Shown here: positions 39,663 through 49,572 of the stretch, piece by piece
How the letters are laid out: each line of letters starts with the position of its first letter
Numbering within the stretch: the first letter of the stretch is position 1
From: Mongoliitalea daihaiensis
GTDB taxonomy: Bacteria > Bacteroidota > Bacteroidia > Cytophagales > Cyclobacteriaceae
Length of the DNA stretch: 64,000 nucleotides
Reading direction: 5' to 3'
NCBI RefSeq assembly: GCF_021596945.1
Contig: NZ_CP063779.1
Span: 2,516,001-2,580,000 of the forward strand
The notes under the pieces: generated by a model
Told to the model about the DNA's origin: nothing
Seen by the model: only the letters and a program-made list of their open reading frames with translations
Databases searched by the model: none
Made by a program: the position numbers and the translations under genes

Positions 39663-42605
39663 ATGAGTACAAATCCCACAAACCTATTGCCTTTTTTGCA
39701 AGCACTTGCCTCTTCTTTGGAGGGAGAGTTGAAGTTTGATTCCCTGAGCAAAACCCTCTATGCTACGGATGCTTCCGTATATCGGGAGATTCCGTTGGCA
39801 GTGGCTTTTCCAAAGTCTGAAAAGGATATTCAACTGCTTATTGCCTTTGCTAAAAAACATCAAACTTCCCTGATTCCCCGTACAGCAGGAACTTCCTTGG
39901 CAGGTCAATGTGTGGGCAATGGTATCGTAGTGGATGTTTCCAAGCACTTTACCTCCATTATTGAGTTTAATGCGGAAGAAAAGTGGGTGAGAGTACAGCC
40001 GGGTGTGGTAAGAGATGAATTGAATCGCTTTTTGAAACCTCATGGATTGTTTTTCAGCCCTATCACATCCACCGCCAATCGGGCCATGATCGGTGGGATG
40101 GTAGGAAACAATTCTTCTGGGACCACTTCCATCGTTTACGGCGTTACCCGAGATAAGGTGATGGAATTGAAGGTGCTCTTAAGTGATGGAAGTCCTGCGG
40201 TTTTTGGTTCACTAACTTCTGAAGTATTTGAACAAAAACGACTTCAGTCGGATCTGGAAGGAAAACTGTATCAGCAGATTTGGGAAGAACTCCAGGCAGA
40301 AGACGCTAGAAAGGAAATTCACGAACAATTTCCTAAAAAGAGTATTCACAGAAGAAATACGGGGTATGCGGTAGACGAACTTTTGAAGTCCGAGCTATTT
40401 GAAGGGGATGAGCCTTTCAATTTTTGTAAGTTATTGAGTGGTTCGGAAGGGACTTTGGCGTTTACCACAGAGATAAAAATCAGTTTGGATCCGCTCCCAG
40501 ACCCCATCGAGGTCGTTGTAGCGGCTCACTTTGAAAGTATCCATCAAAGCATGAAAGCGGCTCAAGTTGCCATGAAGCATCCTGCGACTGCCGTGGAGTT
40601 GATGGATAAAATCATTTTGGATTGTACGAAGGAAAGTATTGAATACAGTAAAAACCGATACTTTGTGGACGGAGACCCCAAGGCAATTTTGATGGTGGAG
40701 TTCACGGGAAAATCGGAAGAGGAAGCGAGGGGGAAAGGAGAGAAATTAATTGAGGGTTTGAAAGCCGCAGGACTGGGTTACGCTTATCCAGTTATAGGTC
40801 CTGATCAAACCAAGGCCGCTTGGGCCCTCCGAAGTGCTGGCTTAGGTTTATTAGCGAATATTCCAGGTGATCCCAAGGCTGTTGCCTGCATTGAAGATAC
40901 GGCTGTAGATATCGAGGATCTGGCCGATTACATAGATGAACTCGATGAAATCCTCAAAGGGTTCAATCAAGATCCCGTGCACTACGCGCATGCGGGAGCC
41001 GGAGAAATTCATATGCGTCCGATTTTGGATTTGAAAAAGGCCGAAGATGTAGAGGAGTTTTACAGAATTTCTGAAGCATCTGCGAAGTTGGTCAAGAAAT
41101 TCAACGGCTCACTTTCTGGAGAACACGGGGATGGACGGGTAAGAGCCCCTTTTATCCCGATGATGGTTGGGGATAAAAATTATCAGTTGTTTAGACGCAT
41201 CAAATACACTTGGGATCCTGACAATATCTTCAATCCGGGTAAAATAGTAGATACTGCACCGATGAATACTTCCTTGAGGTATGAAGTTGGTATGCAAACG
41301 CCGGAGCACAATACAGCACTTGATTTTTCTCAAGTGGGAGGGATTCTTCGCTTAGCAGAAAAGTGCAATGGAAGTGGAGATTGCCGAAAGCTACCGAGTT
41401 CTGGTGGTACCATGTGTCCAAGTTATCAAGCTACCCGCAATGAGAAAGATACTACCCGTGGACGGGCCAATACCTTACGGGAATTTTTGACAAAGGATAA
41501 ACCTTCCAATCCTTTCGATCATGCAGAGATCAAAGATGCCTTGGATTTGTGTCTTTCCTGCAAAGGTTGTACCGCCGAATGTCCTTCCAATGTAGATATG
41601 GCATCCATGAAAGCGGAGTTTTTGTACCAATATCAGCAGACGCACGGTGTTCCGCTTCGCTCCAAAGCCTTTGCACATATCAATGAACTGAATAAACTTG
41701 GTTCTTTAATACCAGGTTTAACGAATTTTTCTTTAAGCAATTCCTTGACAGGAGGATTGTTGAAAAAAGTTTTGGGAGTTGCTCCTCAACGGGATTTGCC
41801 TGTGATAGCCAAAGAGAGTTTCCGTCAATGGTTGAAAAGATCTGCTAGCAGTATACCTGTGAAGCAGCCTGTGATCAAAGAAATTTACCTTTTTGTAGAT
41901 GAGTTTATCAATTTCAATGAGCCTAGTATTGGCATTACTACGGTGAAGTTATTGAAGAAATTGGGTTATGAGGTGCTGCTGGTTGATCATGAAGAGAGCG
42001 GTCGCTCAGCTTTATCAAAAGGATTGCTAGAAAAAGCAAAGAAACATGCCAATGCAAATATCCAAACCTTTAAAGACTTGGTCAGTGGAGATCGGCCTTT
42101 GGTAGGAATTGAGCCATCGGCTATCTTGAGTTTCCGAGATGAATACCCACGCTTGGTGGATAAGCACTTGGTGGAGGCTGCTAAGAAAGTCAAGTTTCAT
42201 ACTTTATTGATAGATGAGTTTATTGGGCGGGAGATTGCGGCAGGAAATATCACTGCTGAGTCTTTTACCAAAGAATCCAAGACCATCAAATTGCATGGGC
42301 ACTGCCATCAAAAGGCCTTGTCATCCTTAAACTGGACGCAAAAATTATTAAGCCTCCCGCAGAATTATACCGTCGAAACGATTCCTTCGGGTTGTTGTGG
42401 CATGGCTGGTTCCTTTGGTTATGAGGAGGAACACTACGAGCTGAGCATGCAAATAGGGGAGATGGTCTTATTTCCCGCAGTGCGGTCCGCTAGTGAGGAG
42501 ACACTCATCGTTGCGCCTGGAACTTCCTGCCGTCATCAGATCGCAGACGGTACCCAACGAAAGGCTTTGCATCCCGTGGAGGTGTTGTTTGGGGCGTTGC
42601 TTTGA
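39663..42605 (+). CDS. FAD/4Fe-4S oxidoreductase of the D-lactate/glycolate dehydrogenase type
   Basis: This 980-residue protein joins a vanillyl-alcohol-oxidase-type FAD domain (RTAGTSLAGQCVGNGIVVDVS, GGMVGNNSSGTTSIVYG, GEHGDGRVRAPF, DPDNIFNPGKIV) to two 4Fe-4S segments. The first Cys group is around CNGSGDCRK/GGTMCPSY and the second is CLSCKGCTAECPSNVD. The C-terminal cysteine-rich domain has HGHCHQKAL and SGCCGMAGSFGYE. This is the Dld-II-like fusion that oxidises D-2-hydroxy acids such as D-lactate and passes electrons to the quinone pool. It stands alone. A TATTTTTG motif ends four bases before the ATG. Confidence 0.92.
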   Translation: MSTNPTNLLPFLQALASSLEGELKFDSLSKTLYATDASVYREIPLAVAFPKSEKDIQLLIAFAKKHQTSLIPRTAGTSLAGQCVGNGIVVDVSKHFTSIIEFNAEEKWVRVQPGVVRDELNRFLKPHGLFFSPITSTANRAMIGGMVGNNSSGTTSIVYGVTRDKVMELKVLLSDGSPAVFGSLTSEVFEQKRLQSDLEGKLYQQIWEELQAEDARKEIHEQFPKKSIHRRNTGYAVDELLKSELFEGDEPFNFCKLLSGSEGTLAFTTEIKISLDPLPDPIEVVVAAHFESIHQSMKAAQVAMKHPATAVELMDKIILDCTKESIEYSKNRYFVDGDPKAILMVEFTGKSEEEARGKGEKLIEGLKAAGLGYAYPVIGPDQTKAAWALRSAGLGLLANIPGDPKAVACIEDTAVDIEDLADYIDELDEILKGFNQDPVHYAHAGAGEIHMRPILDLKKAEDVEEFYRISEASAKLVKKFNGSLSGEHGDGRVRAPFIPMMVGDKNYQLFRRIKYTWDPDNIFNPGKIVDTAPMNTSLRYEVGMQTPEHNTALDFSQVGGILRLAEKCNGSGDCRKLPSSGGTMCPSYQATRNEKDTTRGRANTLREFLTKDKPSNPFDHAEIKDALDLCLSCKGCTAECPSNVDMASMKAEFLYQYQQTHGVPLRSKAFAHINELNKLGSLIPGLTNFSLSNSLTGGLLKKVLGVAPQRDLPVIAKESFRQWLKRSASSIPVKQPVIKEIYLFVDEFINFNEPSIGITTVKLLKKLGYEVLLVDHEESGRSALSKGLLEKAKKHANANIQTFKDLVSGDRPLVGIEPSAILSFRDEYPRLVDKHLVEAAKKVKFHTLLIDEFIGREIAAGNITAESFTKESKTIKLHGHCHQKALSSLNWTQKLLSLPQNYTVETIPSGCCGMAGSFGYEEEHYELSMQIGEMVLFPAVRSASEETLIVAPGTSCRHQIADGTQRKALHPVEVLFGALL

Positions 42606-42667
42606 AAAAAAGTAGCTTTCTGTTGAGTAATATTTAAAAACGTTTAACTAAAAACGCGATAGTTTAG

Positions 42668-42776
42668 TACTAAATCCTTTGTGTCTTAGCGTCTTTGTGG
42701 CTATAAAAAAGTTTAAATTGCCACCAAGGCTCAAAGACACAAGGGATTTCTAAAGCCTTAACCAGAAAGGCTTTAG
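42668..42776. repeat. Long imperfect inverted repeat (TTTGTGTCTT type) and a 10-bp hairpin
   Basis: The left arm TTTGTGTCTTAGCGTCTTTG and the right arm GCCACCAAGGCTCAAAGACA can pair imperfectly over about 25 nt around an A+T-rich centre. It is related to the element at 39431-39455. Immediately after it, CTAAAGCCTT (42750-42759) and AAGGCTTTAG (42767-42776) form a perfect 10-bp stem with a 7-nt loop. These sit between two convergent genes and might also end transcripts. Confidence 0.7.
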
Positions 42777-42829
42777 ATTTGAATAGTATGAGGATGGTTA
42801 TCAGATTCCTTTCTTAATTTAAATTTATT

Positions 42830-43429
42830 TTAAATCAAGTTCATCTCACCATCCTTAACTTTAATCACGACCTCCTGTAACAGCGCAGTCAATTCTTCTT
42901 GGATTTCTCGACCTTTATTGCTGTTATACCAATTTTGAACAGCAGTCAACACTTCGTCAAAAGCTGCATTACGTGCTTTCAACTCTGTATATAGAGCTTG
43001 ACAACCAGCTGGGCGTGGTCCCCAAGTTGCTAAATCATTTCCATGCTCATCCCGGATAACTAATTTAGGGATAGCCTTTGCTCCATTGGTAAGGTACTTC
43101 TCTATGCTGAATGGCACAGAATCCCTCAATTCAAATGTGAGGTTGATGAGACTATTTTCTTGAGCGGCCAACATAATAAACGGATTCACATGTGCCGCAT
43201 CTCCGCACCAAGGTTCGGTGATGACTAACCATTGTTGAGGGCTTTTGATTTCGCTCAATACTGATTTTAACTCTTCTGAAACTGTTTGAGTCTTCAACCA
43301 ACGATTTTGCCTGCTGGTATTTAATCTTGTGTATTCCAAATAGTCAGCTTTGTTGTAAGGTGCTGTTTGTTCGTTCAAATTTGTTTGTACAATGGAGTTC
43401 ATGTAGCCAAGGTACTGCTCGGTATTCAT
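42830..43429 (-). CDS. Thioredoxin-family protein with a single active-site Cys (WCGDA)
   Basis: This is 199 residues from the start MNTEQYLGYMNSIVQ; an ATG 54 bp upstream is open but adds nothing family-like. The thioredoxin-like fold has EPWCGDAAHVNPFI at the usual CxxC site and a cis-Pro region (GAKAIPKLVIRD). Only one Cys is present there (C-G-D-A), so classical disulphide exchange with a resolving Cys is not possible at this site. This WCGDA type is a known branch of the thioredoxin family in Bacteroidota. The physiological role is unknown. Confidence 0.8.
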   Translation of the reverse strand: MNTEQYLGYMNSIVQTNLNEQTAPYNKADYLEYTRLNTSRQNRWLKTQTVSEELKSVLSEIKSPQQWLVITEPWCGDAAHVNPFIMLAAQENSLINLTFELRDSVPFSIEKYLTNGAKAIPKLVIRDEHGNDLATWGPRPAGCQALYTELKARNAAFDEVLTAVQNWYNSNKGREIQEELTALLQEVVIKVKDGEMNLI

Positions 43430-43567
43430 AGGATTCGTTGGTTTAGTTTTTACTATGGTGGATAAGGCTTTTGTTATCACCATTCATAAATCAATTGAGT
43501 AGCATGAAAGTTCAAAAAAAGGATGAAAAAGCGTATGCATCAATTGTTCCTATTCCATAAGTAGGTG

Positions 43568-43616
43568 AAAAAAAATCCTCTAATCGACTAAGTAATATTT
43601 AGTCGACTAGAGGATT
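43568..43616 (-). terminator. Strong terminator for the subtilase gene
   Basis: Arms 43574-43591 and 43599-43616 form an 18-bp stem with one mismatch around a 7-nt loop. Read on the minus strand the stem is followed by eight T residues. It lies about 140 bp after the subtilase stop. The rest of the 43430-43758 gap shows no gene. Confidence 0.85.
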
Positions 43617-43758
43617 CATTGCTTTTGGAAGCGCTTTGATTAGCAACTTTTGAAAGTAGGTTGAATCTTTTCCAAGGGTTACGTGCGATCAATAGAATTC
43701 ATGGAGTCTATCAATCAATTTTGTAAAAGTTTTCTTAACCTTTCAACCAAGCAGTACT

Positions 43759-45375
43759 TTATTGTAGCACAACTTTTCCGCTATTGACAGCTTTGGCCAA
43801 TAGCAAGGCTTCATACAAGTTGGCAATTTTGCCAGAGCGGGAAACCTGATTGAGTCTTACTTTTTGGGGATTATCTCCATTGACAAAAACTTCAAATTTA
43901 GGACTAATGCCTGATTGCATGATGATTTGCTTTACTTGAATGGCGGTCAATGCTGGGTAAAGTCCTCGTATTTTGGCTGCAATTCCCGAAACTGCCGGAG
44001 CAGCCATAGAGGTTCCACTCTGAAACTCATATTCATTTTCAGGCATGGTTGAGTAGATTCTAGCTCCGGGTGCAAAAACATCCACATTTAATCGACCGTA
44101 GTTGCTGAAAGAAGCAATCATATTTTCATCCCAAGATGGTGCTAAAGCTCCCACAGTAATGACATTAGGAGCAAACTCGGGTTCATTCAATAATTTATGG
44201 TCATTTGGGAAGTTAGGATTTTCTGGGTCGTCCAAGTCCATACCATCATTACCAGCAGCGTGTACGAGTAATACATCCTTCTCTGCGGCATATTTAATGG
44301 CGTCATACACCCATTCAGCATTGGGAGAAAAAGGCTTTCCGAAGCTCATGTTGATGACTTTAGCCCCATTATCAGCAGCATAGCGAATAGCCAAAGCAAT
44401 ATCTTTATCGTATTCATCCCCATTGGGTACTGCTCGGATGGACATAATTTGTGCATTGTTCGCAACTCCCTTAATTCCTCTGTTATTGTTTCTGTCAGCA
44501 GCAATAATACCTGCCACGTGAGTACCGTGGCTTTCGTCTTTTACTCGATGCATAGGGTCACCATTACCATACTTGGCATCTGTAATGTCATAAGGATCAT
44601 CGCCCACCAAGGCTCTTCCATCAAAGTCCAATTTCAAATTGTAATCCAACTGATCCTTGTAATACTTAATCGCTTCATCAATTTGATCAAAAACTACCTG
44701 AATGGTTCCTTCTTCTGATAGAATATCTTGCATCAACTCTATATGCATAGGCGTGACCTCGGCATCTGTAGGGAAGGTTGCTAAGTCTTTTGCTGTATAA
44801 GAATCTTTTCCTAGTTTATTTCGGATAAGTTGATCGGTGTATTGAAAAATTTGATTCATCATCAGCATTTCTTCTGCAGATGAAGCTGCTTTTGTCAAAT
44901 CTTTTTCAAAGCGTGCGCGAGCTTTTTCCTGTAGGGAGGCATCTCCAATTCCTAAATTGACAATGCGAGTAGCTTCTAATTGTTCATGGTAGGATTCACC
45001 CAAAAAGTTGTATCCATGGATGTCGTCGATGTAACCATTTCCATCATTGTCTTCCAAATCTTCGGCAATTTCTCCGGTATTTGTCCAAAGAACTGTTGAT
45101 AAATCCTCATGACCTAAGTCAATTCCTGAATCAATCACTGCAACAATCACCTGCGGTACTGACTGATTTTTTATGATTTTCTTGTAAGCTTTATCCACAG
45201 ACATCCCCGGAATTTTATCCTTTTTGGGGTCTAGGTGTGCCCATGATTGTATGGCTTCCGGATTTTTGTCAAAGATACTTTTAGAACCACCGCAGGATGC
45301 TAAAAATCCTGCAAGAATCAGCATTGCCAATCCTTTTTTAAATTGTGCCGTGAGGCTATTTCTACTCTTAATCAT
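43759..45375 (-). CDS. S8 family serine peptidase (subtilase), lipoprotein
   Basis: This 538-residue lipoprotein has lipobox LASC with Cys28. The catalytic triad is intact: Asp82 (VAVIDSGID), His283 (ESHGTHVAGI) and the Ser in SGTSMAAPAVSG. The Asp-to-His distance is about 200 residues, against about 32 in subtilisin, because of an inserted helical segment. No T9SS C-terminal sorting domain is visible, so it is likely anchored by lipid alone. It stands alone with its own terminator. Confidence 0.93.
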   Translation of the reverse strand: MIKSRNSLTAQFKKGLAMLILAGFLASCGGSKSIFDKNPEAIQSWAHLDPKKDKIPGMSVDKAYKKIIKNQSVPQVIVAVIDSGIDLGHEDLSTVLWTNTGEIAEDLEDNDGNGYIDDIHGYNFLGESYHEQLEATRIVNLGIGDASLQEKARARFEKDLTKAASSAEEMLMMNQIFQYTDQLIRNKLGKDSYTAKDLATFPTDAEVTPMHIELMQDILSEEGTIQVVFDQIDEAIKYYKDQLDYNLKLDFDGRALVGDDPYDITDAKYGNGDPMHRVKDESHGTHVAGIIAADRNNNRGIKGVANNAQIMSIRAVPNGDEYDKDIALAIRYAADNGAKVINMSFGKPFSPNAEWVYDAIKYAAEKDVLLVHAAGNDGMDLDDPENPNFPNDHKLLNEPEFAPNVITVGALAPSWDENMIASFSNYGRLNVDVFAPGARIYSTMPENEYEFQSGTSMAAPAVSGIAAKIRGLYPALTAIQVKQIIMQSGISPKFEVFVNGDNPQKVRLNQVSRSGKIANLYEALLLAKAVNSGKVVLQ

Positions 45376-45504
45376 GCGTTAATATTTTCGAAGCCACAAA
45401 TTGGGGAATTTTTTTTGAATCAGCTTTGCGCATGGCTAATAACTTGTAAGAATGATAGGAATTTGCTTAAAATTATAAATCATTTATTAGTCATCTAAAT
45501 TGAA

Positions 45505-45717
45505 ATGAAATTAAAGGAGAAATTGTTATTATTGAGTAAAGAAAAACTTATGGTGACAATAATCAAAAAAGGTATGTCCAAAAAAAAGGCAAAAATGCTC
45601 GTGGATGAGGCTGTAAATAAATCTCAGAAAAAGGATATTAAAAGATATGCTGGTATTCTGAATACAAAAATTGACCCATTGGAATACCAAAAGAAAATAA
45701 GGGATGAATGGGAATAG
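45505..45717 (+). CDS. Probable antitoxin of a PIN-toxin pair
   Basis: This 70-residue, Lys-rich protein (KEKLMVTIIKKGMSKKKAKM, then IDPLEYQKKIRDEWE) has no recognised family. Its small size, basic N-terminal helix, acidic and aromatic C-terminal tail and 14-bp overlap with the following PIN-domain gene are typical of type II antitoxins, which bind DNA with the N-terminus and the toxin with the tail. Confidence 0.65.
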   Translation: MKLKEKLLLLSKEKLMVTIIKKGMSKKKAKMLVDEAVNKSQKKDIKRYAGILNTKIDPLEYQKKIRDEWE

Positions 45718-46051
45718 CCTCTTTGTAGATACAAATATTCTTTTATATTTCTTAAAATTTGATTCTCAAATAGTTGAGATGATTTCTGATAAAAATCTAA
45801 TTTTATCAGTTATTTCAGAAATTGAGCTTCTTTCATTTCCAGATTTGGGAAAATTAGAAGAAGATCTGATAAATGAATTCCTTGATAATTGTGTTGTCTT
45901 TGATTTAAGTTTAGATATCAAGGGATTGGCAATTAGGTTAAGAAAAAAGTATAAGTTAAAACTACCCGATGCAATCATTGCCGCATCTGCAATTAATCTA
46001 AACATTCCTTTATTGACAAGTGATAAAGGTTTAGAAAGATTGAAGAATTAG
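45704..46051 (+). CDS. PIN-domain ribonuclease toxin (VapC-like)
   Basis: This 115-residue PIN protein has the acidic active-site residues in the expected order: VDTNILLYFL (first Asp), ISEIELLS (Glu), LPDAIIAASA (Asp) and LLTSDKGLERL (last Asp). VapC toxins cleave tRNA or rRNA; the target here is unknown. It overlaps the antitoxin-like gene and is followed by a 270 bp gap before the helicase-nuclease genes. Confidence 0.85.
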   Translation: MNGNSLFVDTNILLYFLKFDSQIVEMISDKNLILSVISEIELLSFPDLGKLEEDLINEFLDNCVVFDLSLDIKGLAIRLRKKYKLKLPDAIIAASAINLNIPLLTSDKGLERLKN

Positions 46052-46323
46052 AATTAATTATCTATGATTTTTCATGATTGTAATTTTTCAATATGATATT
46101 TTTATTGGATTTAAAATTCCGCTCTTTTCTTCCTTGAATAGTTTTAAAATTCGATTAATTGTTTTCATACCAGAATCATTAATTAATTCTTGGTATGCCA
46201 AAAATTGAGACAGGCTATCTAATTGGGTACACAGTAAGAGGTACAAAAATCCCGACAACCTCCGTCACTTATTTTTAATTCAGCGTAAAAAGCGTTTGAT
46301 TTGCTTAGACCGTTTTTAATTGC

Positions 46324-49300
46324 ATGGAACAAGCTCCTTTTATCATTTACAAATCTTCGGCAGGTTCGGGTAAGACGTATACGCTGACCTTGGAATACCT
46401 GAAAATTGCTTTAGCATATCCGGGCGCCTTCAAATCTATCTTAGCAGTGACCTTTACCAATAAAGCCACTCAAGAGATGAAGTCCAGGATTTTAGAATAT
46501 TTGGAACGACTTTCACGGGAAGTAAAGCCGGAGGAATTTTTGGATAAGGAATTGATGAAGCATCTAAATATGAATGCTCCTGCATTGCAAAAGCGAGCAC
46601 ATGATACCTTATTGGATATATTGCATGCCTATGGATATTTTTCAGTGAGTACCATTGATGCCTTTTTTCAACGGGTGATTCGTTCTTTTGCCAAGGAAAT
46701 GGACTTGCAGGCAAAGTTTGATCTAGAATTGGACCAAGAGGCGGTTTTGGAGCGCTTGGTGGATCGTTTGATGGAGAAAGTTTCTTTGGATCAAGCCTTG
46801 AAAAAATGGCTGGTTGAATACGCCACTGAGCAAATCCAGAATGGTGGTTCCTGGGATATCCGTGGAGGTATCCAAACCTTGGGAAGGGAGATTTTTACGG
46901 AGGGATTCAAAGCCCACCGACATACTTTTCAGCAAGCTATGGATCAAGAGGATTTTATCAAGCAACTCAAAGCCGAGTTGATGCAGCAGAGAGCTTTACT
47001 GATCAAAAAAGCCTTGGAATGGAAGCAAAAAGCGAATGATATCCGTGTTCAGTTTGGATTGGAATGGGGAGAGTTTAGTGGAGGAAATAGCGGACAGAAT
47101 TTTGCACGAAAATTAGATCATCTGGGTGATAAGAAAAATCCATTTTCCAGCTTCAATGATAATCAACTTGCCAAAGCTCAAAGTGTTGATGGTTGGTACG
47201 CCAAAACCAGTAAGCGAAAGGATGCGATCGAATCGGCTGCGAATGCAGGATTAAGGGACCTAATTTTTGATTGTCATTCGAACAGAGTTCAATGGGAGAC
47301 TTATGCAACTTTAATCAAACAATTAAATGTTTTCGGGATTTTTCGGGATTTGATTTTGGAGCTACGAGACCTGAAAGATGAGGAAAGTATCCTGCTGATC
47401 TCAGATGTCAATGATTTCCTAAAAGAAATTACAAAAGACAATGAGGCGCCTTTTGTCTATGAGAAAATCGGCAATCAATACAAACATTTTCTTATCGATG
47501 AGTTTCAGGATACCTCCGACTTTCAGTGGGCAAGTTTCCGACCTTTGTTGGAAAACTCCTTGGCTTCGGGGCATACCAATCTACTGGTGGGAGACGTCAA
47601 GCAATCCATCTACCGCTGGAGAGGAGGGAAGTTGGAGCTATTACTGGAAGAAGTGGAGCAGCAGATTTCTAGTCAATTGATTGAAGTGAAAAATTTGGAT
47701 GTCAACTATAGGAGTTTACCTAAGGTGATTGATTTTAATAATTCTGTATTTGAACAGTTACCTTCTCTATTGGAAGTGTACATGCTTGAAAATACCAAAA
47801 CAGCTGCTGATCATCTTTTGCAAAAAGCCTATGAAGATGTGAAGCAGCAAGTACCCCATAAAAAACGGGAGTTGCCATTTCAAGGAATGATTCAAATTCA
47901 ATTTCATGAAAAGGCCGCTAGAAGCAGCTTCGGGAATGAGGAAGAGGAGGCTGAGGAAGAAAATGATGTGAACGTATTAGCCAAACTCCCTCAACTCCTC
48001 ATGGATCTGCAAGATAAGGGCTATCAATTGAAGGATATTGCTTTTTTGGTGCGGAAGAAGAGTGAAGGTGCTGCTATTGCAGATTATTTGATGGAGTATG
48101 CTCAACAGCAGGTAGATGCTCCATACCGCTTTGATGTATTGTCAGAGGAATCCTTGTTTATTGACAAATCCATTGCGGTAAAAGCGATGGTGGCCCTATT
48201 GACTTACCTAAGAAATGCAGAAGATACGGTTGCCTTGAAAACAGCCTTCTACTACTATGCACTCCTGAAAGAGGTTCCTTTTTCGCATGAACTCTTTGAA
48301 AAATTTAGTCTACCGGTTGATTTACAGGCAAAATACAAGGAGTTGCAAGTTCTTCGGGGAAAATGGTTGCAGTATCCGCTTCTTGAATTGATTGAACATG
48401 TGATTCAGTTTTTGGATTTGACAACTGCTGGAAATGACTTGGCGTATATCGCTGGTTTTAAAGAAGCGGTATTTGATTATGTGAAAAAGAATCGAGCCGA
48501 TTTAAATGGGTTATTGGATTGGTGGGAGTTGAACAAGACCAAGCGCACGGTCAAAATCCCCGAAGATCACGATGCCATGCGTATTCTGACTATCCATAAA
48601 TCCAAAGGCTTGCAGTTTAAGATTGTTATTATGCCTTATCTTAATTGGACTATACTTCCTCCATATTCTCTAGCTCCTATTCTTTGGGCAACGTATGAAC
48701 ATAAGGGAATACCAACCATTGCTCCGATTAAGCAAGAAAAATCTCTCATGGACACACTTTTTGCGGAACTCTACACTCAGGAGGTGAAACTGGCTTATAT
48801 GGATACCTTGAATATGTTATATGTAGCGTTTACGCGGGCAGAGGATATGCTGTGGGGCTTTGCAGAATATTCAAGTAATAAAGATGGCATTGTACAAACA
48901 AAAAGTACCGGAGGAGTTTTGAAAAATTTACTAGAGCACATGGGAAAGCATGGTGCTGCCGAAGAGATGGATTGGGATGCTGAACAAGAATGCTTTGTAT
49001 GGGGTAGCATGGAAGGGATTAGCCATAGAAGTGAAATCAAGACTATTCAGCCTCCATTAGTCAGATGGGAATTTCGGGATTGGAATGAGCTTTTGAATCC
49101 CAAAGAGTATGCATGGGATTTTTCTCCTCAAGGCGTAGATGATCGATCACAACGGCGCATAGGAGTTTTGGTGCATGAGATTTTAGAACATTCCAATCGA
49201 TTGGAGGATGCTTTGGGTTTAGTGCAAAGCTATGCCTTCGAAGGGCGCTTTACCTCAGAGGTTCAACAAGAAGTTGAGCAGCAATTAAGGGAATTATTTG

Positions 49301-49572
49301 CACTGCCTCAATTACAAGCTTGGTTTGGAGAAGGATATCAGTCTTTGGCTGAACAAGGGATTTTAATTCCCCAAGGTGGGCAAAAGCGACCAGATAGAAT
49401 CTTTATTAGTGCAGAAGAAGCCTTGGTAGTGGATTTTAAAACGGGTGCACAAAAAACCCAACACCTTGAACAGGTCAGTTCATACATGAGTTTAGTTGCT
49501 TCTATCGTCCAAAAGCCGGTGAAGGGCTATGTTTGTTATTTGGAACCTACAGAATTGATTGAAGTACTATGA
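46324..49572 (+). CDS. AddA-like UvrD/Rep helicase-nuclease
   Basis: This 1,082-residue DNA-repair protein has Walker A KSSAGSGKT at residues 10-18, helicase motifs FTNKATQEMK, FLIDEFQDTSDFQW (Walker B) and GDVKQSIYRWRGG. VAFTRAED and TIHKSKGLQF follow, and a C-terminal RecB-type nuclease domain has GVLVHEILEH, RPDRIF and VVDFKTG. With the next gene it should form an AddAB/RexAB-type complex that resects double-strand breaks before RecA loading. Start and stop are clear; the stop overlaps the next ATG (ATGA). I do not assign a symbol because Bacteroidota versions are diverged. Confidence 0.9.
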   Translation: MEQAPFIIYKSSAGSGKTYTLTLEYLKIALAYPGAFKSILAVTFTNKATQEMKSRILEYLERLSREVKPEEFLDKELMKHLNMNAPALQKRAHDTLLDILHAYGYFSVSTIDAFFQRVIRSFAKEMDLQAKFDLELDQEAVLERLVDRLMEKVSLDQALKKWLVEYATEQIQNGGSWDIRGGIQTLGREIFTEGFKAHRHTFQQAMDQEDFIKQLKAELMQQRALLIKKALEWKQKANDIRVQFGLEWGEFSGGNSGQNFARKLDHLGDKKNPFSSFNDNQLAKAQSVDGWYAKTSKRKDAIESAANAGLRDLIFDCHSNRVQWETYATLIKQLNVFGIFRDLILELRDLKDEESILLISDVNDFLKEITKDNEAPFVYEKIGNQYKHFLIDEFQDTSDFQWASFRPLLENSLASGHTNLLVGDVKQSIYRWRGGKLELLLEEVEQQISSQLIEVKNLDVNYRSLPKVIDFNNSVFEQLPSLLEVYMLENTKTAADHLLQKAYEDVKQQVPHKKRELPFQGMIQIQFHEKAARSSFGNEEEEAEEENDVNVLAKLPQLLMDLQDKGYQLKDIAFLVRKKSEGAAIADYLMEYAQQQVDAPYRFDVLSEESLFIDKSIAVKAMVALLTYLRNAEDTVALKTAFYYYALLKEVPFSHELFEKFSLPVDLQAKYKELQVLRGKWLQYPLLELIEHVIQFLDLTTAGNDLAYIAGFKEAVFDYVKKNRADLNGLLDWWELNKTKRTVKIPEDHDAMRILTIHKSKGLQFKIVIMPYLNWTILPPYSLAPILWATYEHKGIPTIAPIKQEKSLMDTLFAELYTQEVKLAYMDTLNMLYVAFTRAEDMLWGFAEYSSNKDGIVQTKSTGGVLKNLLEHMGKHGAAEEMDWDAEQECFVWGSMEGISHRSEIKTIQPPLVRWEFRDWNELLNPKEYAWDFSPQGVDDRSQRRIGVLVHEILEHSNRLEDALGLVQSYAFEGRFTSEVQQEVEQQLRELFALPQLQAWFGEGYQSLAEQGILIPQGGQKRPDRIFISAEEALVVDFKTGAQKTQHLEQVSSYMSLVASIVQKPVKGYVCYLEPTELIEVL

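Noticed and set aside
46080-46280. Short frames on both strands in the gap before the AddA-like gene (27 residues plus strand, about 55 minus strand)
   Set aside because: Too short, no family match that I can recognise, no start signals. The gap is left as non-coding.
46240-46330. Minus-strand reading frame ending in a Cys-rich tail (SDGGCRDFCTSYCVPN), resembling a small peptide natural-product precursor
   Set aside because: It has no ATG, runs into the start of the AddA-like gene, and no modification or export genes are nearby.
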